Source: Tissierella sp. (lineage in GTDB: Bacteria; Bacillota; Clostridia; Tissierellales; Tissierellaceae). Taken from it: 64,000 nt of DNA. The DNA lies in NCBI RefSeq assembly GCF_031460495.1, contig NZ_JAVKTS010000001.1:124001-188000 (forward strand), read 5' to 3'. The first letter of the stretch is position 1; every line of letters begins with the position of its first letter. The notes beneath the pieces were generated by a model. That model was not told the origin of the DNA. It searched no databases and saw nothing but the letters and a program-made list of their open reading frames with translations. Below are positions 45,395 through 53,594 of this stretch, in pieces. The translations under genes and the position numbers were made by a program.

Positions 45395-47250
45395 GTGAAA
45401 AAAATGTAAATAAACGAGGATCAGGAGGTATGGGTCATGGACCTATGGGAGGCAGAGCTGTTGAAAAGCCTAAAAATTTCAAGGGAACCTTCAGTCAACT
45501 TCTCCAATATTTAAGACCATATAGACTAAAACTTATCATAGTAATAATATTTGCAATAGGTAGTGCAGCTTTTTCAATCATCGGACCAAAGATATTAGGT
45601 AAGGCTACGACTTCGATATTTGAAGGATTAATATCTAAGATATCTGGGGTGGAAGGTGCAGGAATAGATTTTCAGTATATAGGAAATATTGTTCTATTGC
45701 TTATAGGACTTTACCTTATATCAGCATTGTTTTCTTTTATACAGGGATTTATAGTTTCAGGGGTTGCCCAAAAGGTTTCATATAATTTAAGAAAAGAGAT
45801 ATCTGAAAAGGTAAATAAGCTTCCACTTAAATATTTTGATACTAAGACTCATGGTGAAGTATTATCAAGGGTTACAAATGATGTGGATACTGTAAGTCAA
45901 TCATTGAATCAAAGTATGAGCCAGATAATAACCTCTACTACTACCTTAGTAGGTGTACTCATTATGATGATATCCATATCTTGGCAGATGACAATTGTTG
46001 CTCTTTTAATACTACCACTTTCAATGGTATTAGTCATGACTGTAGTTAAAAAGTCTCAAAAGTATTTTAAAGAACAACAAGCATCTCTTGGACGTGTAAA
46101 TGGACATGTGGAAGAAGTATATAGCGGACATAATATAATGAAAGTTTTTAATGCAGAGGAAGAATCAGTTTCAGAATTTAGAAAGATCAATGGTGAACTT
46201 TACAACTCTGCTTGGAAGTCCCAGTTTCTATCAGGGATGATGATGCCTATTATGACTTTCATTGGCAATTTAGGATATGTTGCAGTTTCAATTTTAGGAG
46301 GATGGTTAGCTGTTAGAAAGACTATAGAAGTGGGAGATATACTTTCCTTTATTCAATATATAAGGAGCTTTACTCAACCTATAGCTCAAGTAGCCCAGAT
46401 ATCTAATGTACTTCAATCTACAGTTGCTGCAGCTGAAAGGGTATTTGAATTCTTAGGTGAAGAAGAGGAAACTAAAGAAGTTGAAGTACCTGTTAAGCTT
46501 GAAGGAGTAGAAGGTAGAGTAACCTTTGAAAATGTTAAGTTTGGATATAATGAAGAAAATATTATAATTAATGATTTCTCTGCAGACATAGAACCAGGAC
46601 AGAAAATTGCCATAGTTGGACCTACAGGAGCAGGAAAGACTACAATAGTTAAGCTCTTAATGAGGTTCTATGATTTGAATAAGGGTAGAATACTCCTTGA
46701 TGGACATGATATAAATGATTTTACTAGATTTGATTTAAGAGATGATTTATCTATGGTTCTCCAAGATACTTGGCTATTCTCTGGGACCATAATGGAGAAT
46801 ATAAGATATGGAAGACTAGATGCCACAGATGAAGAGGTAATAGAAGCTGCAAAGTCTGCCCATGCTCATAGATTTATAAAGACTTTACCAGATGGATATA
46901 ATATGATTATCAATGAAGAAGCTAATAATATATCCCAAGGTCAGAAGCAATTACTAACCATAGCAAGAGCAATTCTTTCAGATCCAAAGGTGCTTATATT
47001 AGACGAAGCAACATCTTCCGTTGATACGAGGACAGAGATACTAATAAAAAGTGCTATGGAAAATTTAATGAAGGGAAGAACATCCTTTATAATTGCCCAT
47101 AGGCTTTCAACAATAAGAGATGCAGATCTAATCCTTGTTATGAAGGATGGAGATATTGTAGAACAAGGTAGCCATATGGAACTTCTAATGCAAGAAGGAT
47201 TCTATTCTGAGCTTTATAATAGTCAATTCTCTGATGTGGAGGCTTCATAG
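45391..47250 (+). CDS. Heterodimeric ABC exporter subunit (canonical half)
   Basis: Half-exporter of 619 residues starting at ATG 45391, overlapping the previous stop (ATGA). A Gly/Met-rich cytoplasmic start (GSGGMGHGPMGG) resembles that of the exporter subunit at 29357. Six membrane spans precede a domain with Walker A GPTGAGKTT, signature ISQGQKQ, Walker B ending LILDEATSSVD and switch IIAHRLST. It supplies the active catalytic glutamate for the pair. With the MarR regulator and operator upstream, it forms a likely substrate-inducible multidrug or peptide exporter operon. Confidence 0.93.
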   Translation: MSEKNVNKRGSGGMGHGPMGGRAVEKPKNFKGTFSQLLQYLRPYRLKLIIVIIFAIGSAAFSIIGPKILGKATTSIFEGLISKISGVEGAGIDFQYIGNIVLLLIGLYLISALFSFIQGFIVSGVAQKVSYNLRKEISEKVNKLPLKYFDTKTHGEVLSRVTNDVDTVSQSLNQSMSQIITSTTTLVGVLIMMISISWQMTIVALLILPLSMVLVMTVVKKSQKYFKEQQASLGRVNGHVEEVYSGHNIMKVFNAEEESVSEFRKINGELYNSAWKSQFLSGMMMPIMTFIGNLGYVAVSILGGWLAVRKTIEVGDILSFIQYIRSFTQPIAQVAQISNVLQSTVAAAERVFEFLGEEEETKEVEVPVKLEGVEGRVTFENVKFGYNEENIIINDFSADIEPGQKIAIVGPTGAGKTTIVKLLMRFYDLNKGRILLDGHDINDFTRFDLRDDLSMVLQDTWLFSGTIMENIRYGRLDATDEEVIEAAKSAHAHRFIKTLPDGYNMIINEEANNISQGQKQLLTIARAILSDPKVLILDEATSSVDTRTEILIKSAMENLMKGRTSFIIAHRLSTIRDADLILVMKDGDIVEQGSHMELLMQEGFYSELYNSQFSDVEAS

Positions 47251-47280
47251 GGACATATTCCTAGCCTAAGAACTTACTAT

Positions 47281-47328
47281 AAAGTACCCCCAACCTATAC
47301 AGAAAAAAAGGTTGGGGGTACTTTATTA
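47281..47328 (+). terminator. Rho-independent terminator of the MarR-ABC operon
   Basis: A perfect 15-base-pair stem (AAAGTACCCCCAACC with GGTTGGGGGTACTTT) with a 14-base A-rich loop is followed by ATTATT. Confidence 0.9.
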
Positions 47329-47349
47329 TTCTATGCTAAATGAGAAAAT

Positions 47350-47415
47350 TCTAATACAAATCTAATACAAATTTAATGGAAATTTCATTATTAACTCACA
47401 GACCATTCATATAAT
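47350..47415 (+). promoter_or_regulatory. 11-base direct repeats before an activator-type promoter
   Basis: TCTAATACAAA is repeated exactly at 47350 and 47361, then as TTTAATGGAAA at 47372 and in part (TTTCATTATTA) at 47383: four tandem units of 11 bases. TATAAT (47410-47415) is a good -10, but the -35 position (47387-47392) is poor. Direct repeats with an 11-base period replacing a weak -35 are typical of OmpR/PhoB-type activator sites, and such a regulator is encoded at 47900. Confidence 0.65.
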
Positions 47416-47450
47416 AAGTGTAAAGAATAAAATAACAGGAGGAATTAATA

Positions 47451-47834
47451 ATGAAAGATAACTTAAACAAAATATTAGAAGGAATGAAAGAAAACAAGAA
47501 AAAGATAACTAAAACAATTTCAATTGTAGTAGGCATAGTCTTAATTGGAAGTGGAATTGTAGGAGGAACGATATATAGTTATGCGAAATCAAACATAAAC
47601 TATAGTGAGAAGCAATTGGAGGAAATAGCAATTAAAAAGATTCCGGGAGAAGTAATAAAAGTGGAAAAAGAGCTTGATTTTGAAGAGGCCACATTTGAAT
47701 ACACTTTTCAAATAAAAGATAATGAGGATATGCTACAGGAAATTACAATAAGCTCAAAGAGTGGTGCGATTACAGATATAGAAACAAATGAACACGAATT
47801 AGAAGATAATGACAACAATCGTGAGGATGATTAG
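47451..47834 (+). CDS. PepSY-domain membrane protein
   Basis: Small protein of 127 residues with a basic cytoplasmic start, one membrane span (about 19-43) and an extracytoplasmic PepSY-like domain (about 50-112: EKQLEEIAIKKIPGEVIKVEKELDF and FEYTFQIKDNEDMLQEITISSKSGAI). A very acidic tail (EHELEDNDNNREDD) follows. PepSY domains often modulate extracellular proteases or sensor kinases. Here it precedes an OmpR-type regulator and a HAMP kinase in the same direction, with regulator-type repeats before its own promoter, so it may be both target and modulator of that system. Confidence 0.8.
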   Translation: MKDNLNKILEGMKENKKKITKTISIVVGIVLIGSGIVGGTIYSYAKSNINYSEKQLEEIAIKKIPGEVIKVEKELDFEEATFEYTFQIKDNEDMLQEITISSKSGAITDIETNEHELEDNDNNREDD

Positions 47835-47847
47835 AAAAATGGGTTAT

Positions 47848-47881
47848 AATAAGTAGTGAGCTTAAAAACTCACTACTTATT
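47848..47881 (+). terminator. Intercistronic hairpin between PepSY and regulator genes
   Basis: AATAAGTAGTGAG and CTCACTACTTATT form a perfect 13-base-pair stem with an 8-base loop. There is no clear T-run, so it could be a weak terminator, an attenuator or an mRNA-processing site that separates expression of the PepSY gene from the two-component genes. Confidence 0.6.
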
Positions 47882-47899
47882 ATTATGAGGGGTTAAGAG

Positions 47900-48568
47900 A
47901 TGAAGAATATATTAATAATTGAGGATGAGGCAAATATTTCAGATTTTATAAAAATCGAGTTAGAATACGAAGGGTATAGTGCTGTAGTTTTTGATGATGG
48001 TAAGAATGGATTAAATGAATCTTTAAATAAAGATTATGATCTGATAATTTTAGATCTGATGTTGCCTACCCTAAATGGACTTGAAGTATGTAGACGTCTT
48101 AAAAGAGAGAAAGATACTCCTGTGATAATGCTAAGCGCGAAAGATAGTGTTATGGATAAGGTAACAGGACTTCAAGTTGGAGCAGATGATTATTTAGCTA
48201 AACCCTTTGCAATCGAGGAGCTTCTTGCTCGTATTAATGTTGTTTTTAGAAGAAAAGAAAACAATAATATGACAACGATTAAATTTAAAGATATATTAAT
48301 TGACCAAGGCTCAAGAGTAGTAAAAAAAGGACAAAAGGAATTAAACTTAACAACTAAAGAATACGAATTATTGGTTTTTCTAATTAATAATAAAGATAAA
48401 GTTGTATCAAGGGATTCACTGCTAGAAAACATATGGGGCTATGACTATGACCCAAAAACCAACGTTGTTGATGTTTATATTAGGTATTTAAGAAATAAGC
48501 TCAATTCCAAAGATAAAGAACAGTATATTCAAACAGTAAGATCAATTGGATATATTATGAGATTATGA
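47900..48568 (+). CDS. OmpR-family response regulator, ArlR-like
   Basis: Response regulator of 222 residues, ATG after GAGGGG. The receiver domain has IIEDEAN, the phospho-Asp in LIILDLMLPTLNG and the Lys in YLAKPFAIEE. The winged-helix domain has LTTKEYELLVFLINN and VVDVYIRYLRNKL. Length and linked HAMP kinase resemble ArlRS systems of Firmicutes. The 11-base direct repeats upstream of the PepSY gene are a plausible binding site. The kinase gene follows after one base, so the pair is translated together. Confidence 0.92.
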   Translation: MKNILIIEDEANISDFIKIELEYEGYSAVVFDDGKNGLNESLNKDYDLIILDLMLPTLNGLEVCRRLKREKDTPVIMLSAKDSVMDKVTGLQVGADDYLAKPFAIEELLARINVVFRRKENNNMTTIKFKDILIDQGSRVVKKGQKELNLTTKEYELLVFLINNKDKVVSRDSLLENIWGYDYDPKTNVVDVYIRYLRNKLNSKDKEQYIQTVRSIGYIMRL

Positions 48569-48569
48569 T

Positions 48570-49934
48570 ATGAAGAATAAGGTGAGACTTCCAGTATTTT
48601 TAGAGCTTACGCTAGTATCAGTATCCATAATTACTACTATTTTGATAATATATACAATTATTCAGCTTATAAGTCTAAACTTTTTTAGTATTGATTACCA
48701 AAAGGAGCAAATAAGGAATACATATGAAGATATCGAATATTTTTTATCAGATGCAAATTTAAAAAAAGATAATCTCAATAGTCTTAACGGGTTGATAAAG
48801 GAAAGAGAAGAATTTATACGTGTTTATCAAGACAAAACTATTAATTATTTCACACCTTCTGGGGTATGGAAGGACATTTTATTAAATAAAGAAAATGTAA
48901 AACTTAAAACATATACTAAGTTTATACGATTTAAAAGATATATAGTATTAGATGCACCTATTTTAATAAATAATAAAGATTACAGAATTCAAATAGTTCA
49001 AAGTGTAGGTATATTCAATGACTTTATTGAAAGTTATTTGTCCACTTTTATATTTGCGCTACTAATAGGGTTAGTGCTCAGTATCGTTGGGGCAGTTTAT
49101 GTTACAAGAAAATTTTTAAACAGACTAAAAGTATTGACTGATACTATGAAGGAAATAAAAGACAAAGGAATGGAGCAAAGAGCTGAAATTTCTGATAAAA
49201 ATGATGATTTTGATAAGGTGAATATGATTTTTAATACAATGATGGATGATCTAGAAGATTCTTTTGATAAACAAAGCAGGTTTATTGCAGATGCTTCACA
49301 TGAATTAAGAACGCCATTAACAGCATTACAAGGTCACCTAAGCATGATTCGAAGATGGGGAAAATATGATGAAGATAGGTCAGAAAAATCCATTGAAATT
49401 TGTTTAAATGAAGTAAGGCGATTAACCGAGATAGTAAATGACCTGTTAATACTGTCGAGATTAGACAATGGTGACTTTGATATAAGTGATTTAAAACCCA
49501 TAGATCCTATAAATACAATCATTAACACTATTGAAAATTGCAAGGTACTAAAGGATAAAGTAGAATTTAATGTTAATATCCAGCAAAGCATTAAGGTCAA
49601 AATAAGAGAGGAACATTTAAATCAACTCTTAATAATATTTATCGAGAATGCTATTAAGTATAATGACAAGGAAAAAGTTATCATAAATATAGGCTTATAC
49701 TTAGAGGATGATAAGATAATATTATCAGTAAAAGATAATGGAATTGGTATTCCAGAAGATGAGATACCATTTATTACGGATAGATTTTATAGAGTTGATA
49801 AATCAAGAACTCAATTAAATAATTCTTTTGGGTTAGGGTTGTCAATAGCTAAGAGAATAGTTAAAACTTATAAAGGAAGACTTGTTATTTTAAGTGAAAT
49901 AGGAAGAGGAACCGAGATCAAGGTGAAGATTTAA
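48570..49934 (+). CDS. Sensor histidine kinase, ArlS-like
   Basis: Membrane kinase of 454 residues. Two spans (about 14-36 and 157-177) enclose an extracytoplasmic domain of about 120 residues. A HAMP domain, HisKA (FIADASHELRTPLTALQGHL), N-box (LIIFIENAIKYND) and G-boxes (VKDNGIGIP, FGLGLSIAKRIV) follow. It starts one base after the response regulator's stop. The HAMP-to-kinase region resembles ArlS/CiaH-type sensors. With the PepSY membrane protein upstream it probably senses envelope or ionic conditions; the stimulus is unknown. Confidence 0.92.
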   Translation: MKNKVRLPVFLELTLVSVSIITTILIIYTIIQLISLNFFSIDYQKEQIRNTYEDIEYFLSDANLKKDNLNSLNGLIKEREEFIRVYQDKTINYFTPSGVWKDILLNKENVKLKTYTKFIRFKRYIVLDAPILINNKDYRIQIVQSVGIFNDFIESYLSTFIFALLIGLVLSIVGAVYVTRKFLNRLKVLTDTMKEIKDKGMEQRAEISDKNDDFDKVNMIFNTMMDDLEDSFDKQSRFIADASHELRTPLTALQGHLSMIRRWGKYDEDRSEKSIEICLNEVRRLTEIVNDLLILSRLDNGDFDISDLKPIDPINTIINTIENCKVLKDKVEFNVNIQQSIKVKIREEHLNQLLIIFIENAIKYNDKEKVIINIGLYLEDDKIILSVKDNGIGIPEDEIPFITDRFYRVDKSRTQLNNSFGLGLSIAKRIVKTYKGRLVILSEIGRGTEIKVKI

Positions 49935-50024
49935 ACTATTAAATAAACATAATAATTATAACCGACTTATTATAAAAGCTTTGGGTATAATCCATACTAA
50001 GCAAAGAAATAAGGAGGAATGATT

Positions 50025-50252
50025 ATGTTTGCAAAAAAGGTAGACGCTAGGGAATATGAGCCTAGAGATAAACATAGAGTAATATTTGAAACTTTTGATT
50101 CTCTAGATTCTGGAGAAAAAATGGAGTTAACTAATGATCACGATCCAAGACCATTACACTATCAAATGCTAGCTGAAATGGAAGGACAATTTGAGTGGGA
50201 GTATCTAGAAGAGGGACCTGAAGTCTGGAGAGTTTCCATAGGAAAGAAGTAG
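50025..50252 (+). CDS. DUF2249-domain protein
   Basis: Small soluble protein of 75 residues from ATG 50025, seven bases after AAGGAGG; an ATG at 50019 is too close to that site. The family motif ELTNDHDPRPLHYQM (about 37-51) is clear, and the short alpha/beta pattern suits a TusA-like fold. DUF2249 proteins often neighbour haem, nitrite or nitric-oxide metabolism genes; none is here, and the gene has its own terminator. Function unknown. Confidence 0.85.
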   Translation: MFAKKVDAREYEPRDKHRVIFETFDSLDSGEKMELTNDHDPRPLHYQMLAEMEGQFEWEYLEEGPEVWRVSIGKK

Positions 50253-50281
50253 AAAATTTGAAATTTGATATTATTAAACTT

Positions 50282-50310
50282 AAGAGTCTCTAGAATAGAG
50301 GCTCTTTTTA
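50282..50310 (+). terminator. Rho-independent terminator
   Basis: AAGAGTCTCTA and TAGAGGCTCTT form an 11-base-pair stem (one G-T pair) with loop GAA and a following T-run. Confidence 0.85.
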
Positions 50311-50393
50311 TAATTAAATCCACCTTTTACTTTCCATAAATTAGCTAATGGGATATAATTAGGTTATTATAATAAGGTAAGGGCGGTGGTAGG

Positions 50394-51638
50394 ATGATTA
50401 AGGATTTAACAGCTAAATACCTAGATATATGGTGGGAGACACCAGCTACATTACATATGAAAAATGAAAGAATTTCTTTTCTAGATAAACTAAGGAATGA
50501 GAAGGGAATAGAAAACTTTAGAAAACAATTATTTAATAGCCTGAAGAAAATACCAAATAATGAGAATGAAGAGGAAGATTTAAGAAAAGAAATATTCGAA
50601 CAGATAAAGGCTATGGAATTAAATATGTCTAATTATGAAGAGAGTATTATAGATTTTTTCATTGAAAGTGGATATGCAAATATTACTGAAGCGTTTATAG
50701 ACGAAGTAAAAGCATTTGACCCCAAAATGGGAGTATACGACATATTTCAAGCCATTAGAAATGTTTGGATAATGAATAGTATTCAAATATTATTTGATAT
50801 GGAAGTTAAACTAACTCCTTCAATCTTTTCCTATAGTATGTTATATCCCTATAGTGACAATTACTTAGATGACTCCAATATTTCAGCTGGGGATAAAATA
50901 GAGTTTAGTAAAAAATTTAGAAGATGGTTAACTGGTGCCAATGACAGTCCATCAAATAATATGGAAAAAAACATTTATGATCTTGTTATGAAAATAGAAG
51001 GTGAATTTGAAAGAAAAACTTATCCTGAAGTATTTGATAGTCTTTTGGGAATTCACAAGGCTCAAGAACAAAGCCTTCTACAACAGAAAGAAAAGACATT
51101 GCCATTTGAAAAGGATATAATTGGGATTACCTTTGAAAAAGGTGGCACATCAGTATTAGCCGATGGTTATCTAGTTAGAGGAAAGTTAGATAGAGTTGAA
51201 GCAGAGTTTATGTTTTGCTACGGAATATTTCTTCAAATAATAGATGATTTACAGGATATAGATGAGGATGCTATAAATAAACATATGACTATATTTTCTC
51301 AAATATATGATAAATATCCCTTGGATAGACTAATCAGTAAATTAATGAACTTTATTGATAGATTTTTTGAAAATGAGAATATTTTTAATTCCAAAGAAGC
51401 TAAGGAATTGAAAAGAGTAATACATGATTGTTCAAGTATCATGATATTGGAAGCAATATCTAAGAACAAAGATAAGTTCAGCAAGGAATACATAAAAGAA
51501 ATAGAAAGTTATTCAATTGTTAGGTTTTCTTATTTTAAGAAAATTAAAAAGAAATTCCAAAGAACATTTTCATCGGAAGATATTATTAGGATTTGCAATA
51601 TAATGAGTAAAGGTAAGCTAGAAATGAGTAAACAATAA
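50394..51638 (+). CDS. Class I isoprenoid-synthase-fold protein
   Basis: Soluble, all-helical protein of 414 residues, ATG after GGGCGGTGGTAGG. Two aspartate-rich motifs sit about 130 residues apart: YSDNYLDD (153-160) and IDDLQDIDED (283-292), the second like the DDxxD metal site of prenyltransferases and terpene synthases. Between them GGTSVLADGYL (250-260) resembles the substrate-pocket helix of squalene/phytoene-synthase-like proteins. This spacing suggests a class I isoprenoid (Mg2+-diphosphate) fold. There are no carotenoid, squalene or terpene genes nearby; a small DUF3147 protein follows by 22 bases. The substrate and reaction are unknown. Confidence 0.65.
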   Translation: MIKDLTAKYLDIWWETPATLHMKNERISFLDKLRNEKGIENFRKQLFNSLKKIPNNENEEEDLRKEIFEQIKAMELNMSNYEESIIDFFIESGYANITEAFIDEVKAFDPKMGVYDIFQAIRNVWIMNSIQILFDMEVKLTPSIFSYSMLYPYSDNYLDDSNISAGDKIEFSKKFRRWLTGANDSPSNNMEKNIYDLVMKIEGEFERKTYPEVFDSLLGIHKAQEQSLLQQKEKTLPFEKDIIGITFEKGGTSVLADGYLVRGKLDRVEAEFMFCYGIFLQIIDDLQDIDEDAINKHMTIFSQIYDKYPLDRLISKLMNFIDRFFENENIFNSKEAKELKRVIHDCSSIMILEAISKNKDKFSKEYIKEIESYSIVRFSYFKKIKKKFQRTFSSEDIIRICNIMSKGKLEMSKQ

Positions 51639-51660
51639 TAGGAAATAAGGGGGTAATTAT

Positions 51661-52008
51661 ATGCAATTTCTTATAAAAACTATAGTATCAGCATTAATAA
51701 TAGCAAGCATTTCAACTGTGAGCAAGAAGCTGCCAACTTTTGGAGCAATTATAGCATCTTTGCCCCTCACCTCAATTTTAGCCATGATATGGCTATATGA
51801 AGACACTAAAGATGTGAATAAAGTTATTGAATTATCAACTGCAATATTTTGGATAGTTATACCTTCTCTGATTTTCTTTATTGCAGTACCTATACTTTTG
51901 AAAAAGAATATAGGCTTTTATCCATCATTGCTATTTTCATCCATAATAATGATAGTTAGTTATTATCTTTATATTATGGTTTTAAGATTATTTAAGGTTA
52001 ATATATAA
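51661..52008 (+). CDS. DUF3147-family membrane protein
   Basis: Small membrane protein of 115 residues with about four hydrophobic spans, ATG after AAGGGGG. Its family-type signature is KKLPTFGAIIASLPLTSILAMIWLY near residues 20-45. It lies 22 bases after the isoprenoid-fold gene and probably shares its transcript. A hairpin-bearing fluoride riboswitch separates it from the antiporter gene downstream. Function of the family is unknown; it may be an exporter of the small multidrug type. Confidence 0.75.
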   Translation: MQFLIKTIVSALIIASISTVSKKLPTFGAIIASLPLTSILAMIWLYEDTKDVNKVIELSTAIFWIVIPSLIFFIAVPILLKKNIGFYPSLLFSSIIMIVSYYLYIMVLRLFKVNI

Positions 52009-52073
52009 AGAAGGATATATTAAGTTCAAATAAATTGCATAATAAATGAAAGATATGGTATATTAAAAGTATA

Positions 52074-52146
52074 TAGGTCATGGGGTTGACCTTAACTACT
52101 TTATGCTAATAACTCCTACAGGTATGGGATATCTGTAGGTTTTTTT
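52074..52146 (+). promoter_or_regulatory. Fluoride (crcB) riboswitch with terminator
   Basis: The leader shows the fluoride aptamer layout: GGTCATGGGGTTGACC (52076-52091) matches the GGNGATGGNGTTCNCC-type hairpin, followed by the conserved GCTAATAACTCCTACA (52105-52120). CCTACAG then pairs with CTGTAGG (52115-52121 and 52133-52139) and TTTTTTT follows, forming a terminator that shares bases with the aptamer's 3' part. Fluoride binding should prevent termination and switch on the antiporter gene starting at 52173. Confidence 0.88.
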
Positions 52147-52172
52147 ATGCACAAATGTAAGGGAGGGATAAT

Positions 52173-53348
52173 ATGGCAACGAGTTTAGGTATTATAATAG
52201 TTTTGGGATTATTATCAAGTGCTATTTTTTCAAAAATAAAATTACCTGGTTTATTAGGAATGATTATTTTAGGAGTTATTGTAGGGCCCTATGGCTTTAA
52301 CTGGCTTAGTGAGGATATCATTAGAGTTTCTGCTGATTTTAGAAAGATTGCACTGATTATAATATTACTTAGAGCTGGCTTTGGAATTAGCAAGGAAGAC
52401 TTAAGGAAAGTTGGTGCTCCTGCCATAAAGCTAAGCTGCATACCAGGCCTATTTGAAGGCTTTGCAATAGCTTATGCATCTATAAAGATATTTGGATTTA
52501 GCTTTGTTCAAGGTGGGATTCTTGGTTTTATTATAGCAGCAGTTTCTCCAGCTGTTATTGTTCCTTCAATGCTTAATTTTATGGAGAGAGGGCTTGGTGA
52601 AAAGAAAGGTATACCTACCTTAATATTAGCAGGAGCTTCTATTGATGATGTTTTTGCTATTACAATTTTTTCTACATTTTTAGGAATATATAGTGGTTCG
52701 GAGATAAATATAGGGATAAGGCTTTTGAGTATTCCAGTATCTATTGTTTTAGGGATATTGATAGGAGTAGTAATAGGAATTTTTCTTGTAAAGTTATTTA
52801 AAAAATATTCTATTAGAGATACTAAAAAAGTACTTTATATTATTGGGTCGGGTATTCTTCTTACCACTTTTGAGAATATAATTAAATCTAAAATAGAGAT
52901 AGCAGGGCTTCTGGGTGTTATGGCTATTGGTTTTATAATACTTGAAACTATTCCTCATGTGGGTAAAAGAATTGCTGTAAAGCTCAATAAGATTTGGGTA
53001 TTTGCAGAGATATTATTATTTGTATTGGTAGGTGCGCAAGTAAATGTTGGATTGGCTCTAGACTCTGGTTCAAAAGGTATATTATTAATTGCTATAGGCT
53101 TGATTGCTAGAAGTATTGGAGTAGCATTATCTTTACTAAAAACCAATCTGAATATGAAGGAAAGACTGTTTTGTATCATAGCCTATATACCAAAAGCAAC
53201 TGTTCAAGCAGCCATAGGAGCTATCCCTTTATCACTTGGTGTGGAGTCTGGTGATTTAATTTTATCTATAGCAGTTTTATCTATTGTTATAACTGCTCCT
53301 ATTGGTGCAATAGGAATTAATTTAAGTGGAGAAAAACTATTGTCATAA
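52173..53348 (+). CDS. Cation:proton antiporter under a fluoride riboswitch
   Basis: Integral membrane transporter of 391 residues with about 11-12 spans, ATG after GGGAGGG. It resembles the CPA/NhaP-KefB cation:proton antiporters: GLLGMIILGVIVGPYGFNWL near the start, GASIDDVFAITIFSTFLGI (about 153-171, with the paired Asp residues of the ion site) and AYIPKATVQAAIGAIPL. There is no regulatory TrkA-N domain. The upstream fluoride riboswitch links it to fluoride stress, where it may restore ion or pH balance as HF enters the cell, or export fluoride; which of these cannot be told from sequence. Confidence 0.9.
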   Translation: MATSLGIIIVLGLLSSAIFSKIKLPGLLGMIILGVIVGPYGFNWLSEDIIRVSADFRKIALIIILLRAGFGISKEDLRKVGAPAIKLSCIPGLFEGFAIAYASIKIFGFSFVQGGILGFIIAAVSPAVIVPSMLNFMERGLGEKKGIPTLILAGASIDDVFAITIFSTFLGIYSGSEINIGIRLLSIPVSIVLGILIGVVIGIFLVKLFKKYSIRDTKKVLYIIGSGILLTTFENIIKSKIEIAGLLGVMAIGFIILETIPHVGKRIAVKLNKIWVFAEILLFVLVGAQVNVGLALDSGSKGILLIAIGLIARSIGVALSLLKTNLNMKERLFCIIAYIPKATVQAAIGAIPLSLGVESGDLILSIAVLSIVITAPIGAIGINLSGEKLLS

Positions 53349-53393
53349 TAGACAAATGAACTGATTATCAGAAACATACTAAGCAGATGAATC

Positions 53394-53540
53394 TTATTGT
53401 TTTTTAAAAGCGGGGTTCTGTTTGTCACCTCGCTCTAATTCTTCAATATAAGATTTTGAGATATGAGTAAATTTTGCTATATCCAATGTAGTATATCCTT
53501 TTCTATTTCTTAGCTCTCTTACTTTTAAACCATTTAGCAT
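53394..53540 (-). CDS. Miniature Xre-family DNA-binding protein
   Basis: A 48-residue protein that is easily missed. ATG 53540 follows GAGGAGG. Almost the whole chain is one Cro/C1 helix-turn-helix: VRELRNRKGYTTLDIAKFTHISKSYIEELERGDKQNP, with the usual spacing of RELR, a turn-rich recognition helix and IEELERG. It stops right after the fifth helix would begin, so it is at the lower size limit of the fold. It stands alone between the antiporter and a nucleotidase gene. It may act as a small autorepressor; target unknown. Confidence 0.75.
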   Translation of the reverse strand: MLNGLKVRELRNRKGYTTLDIAKFTHISKSYIEELERGDKQNPAFKKQ

Positions 53541-53594
53541 AAAAATCCTCCTCTAAGATAATATTTTTTTCATATCTAATATAGATAAAAACTA

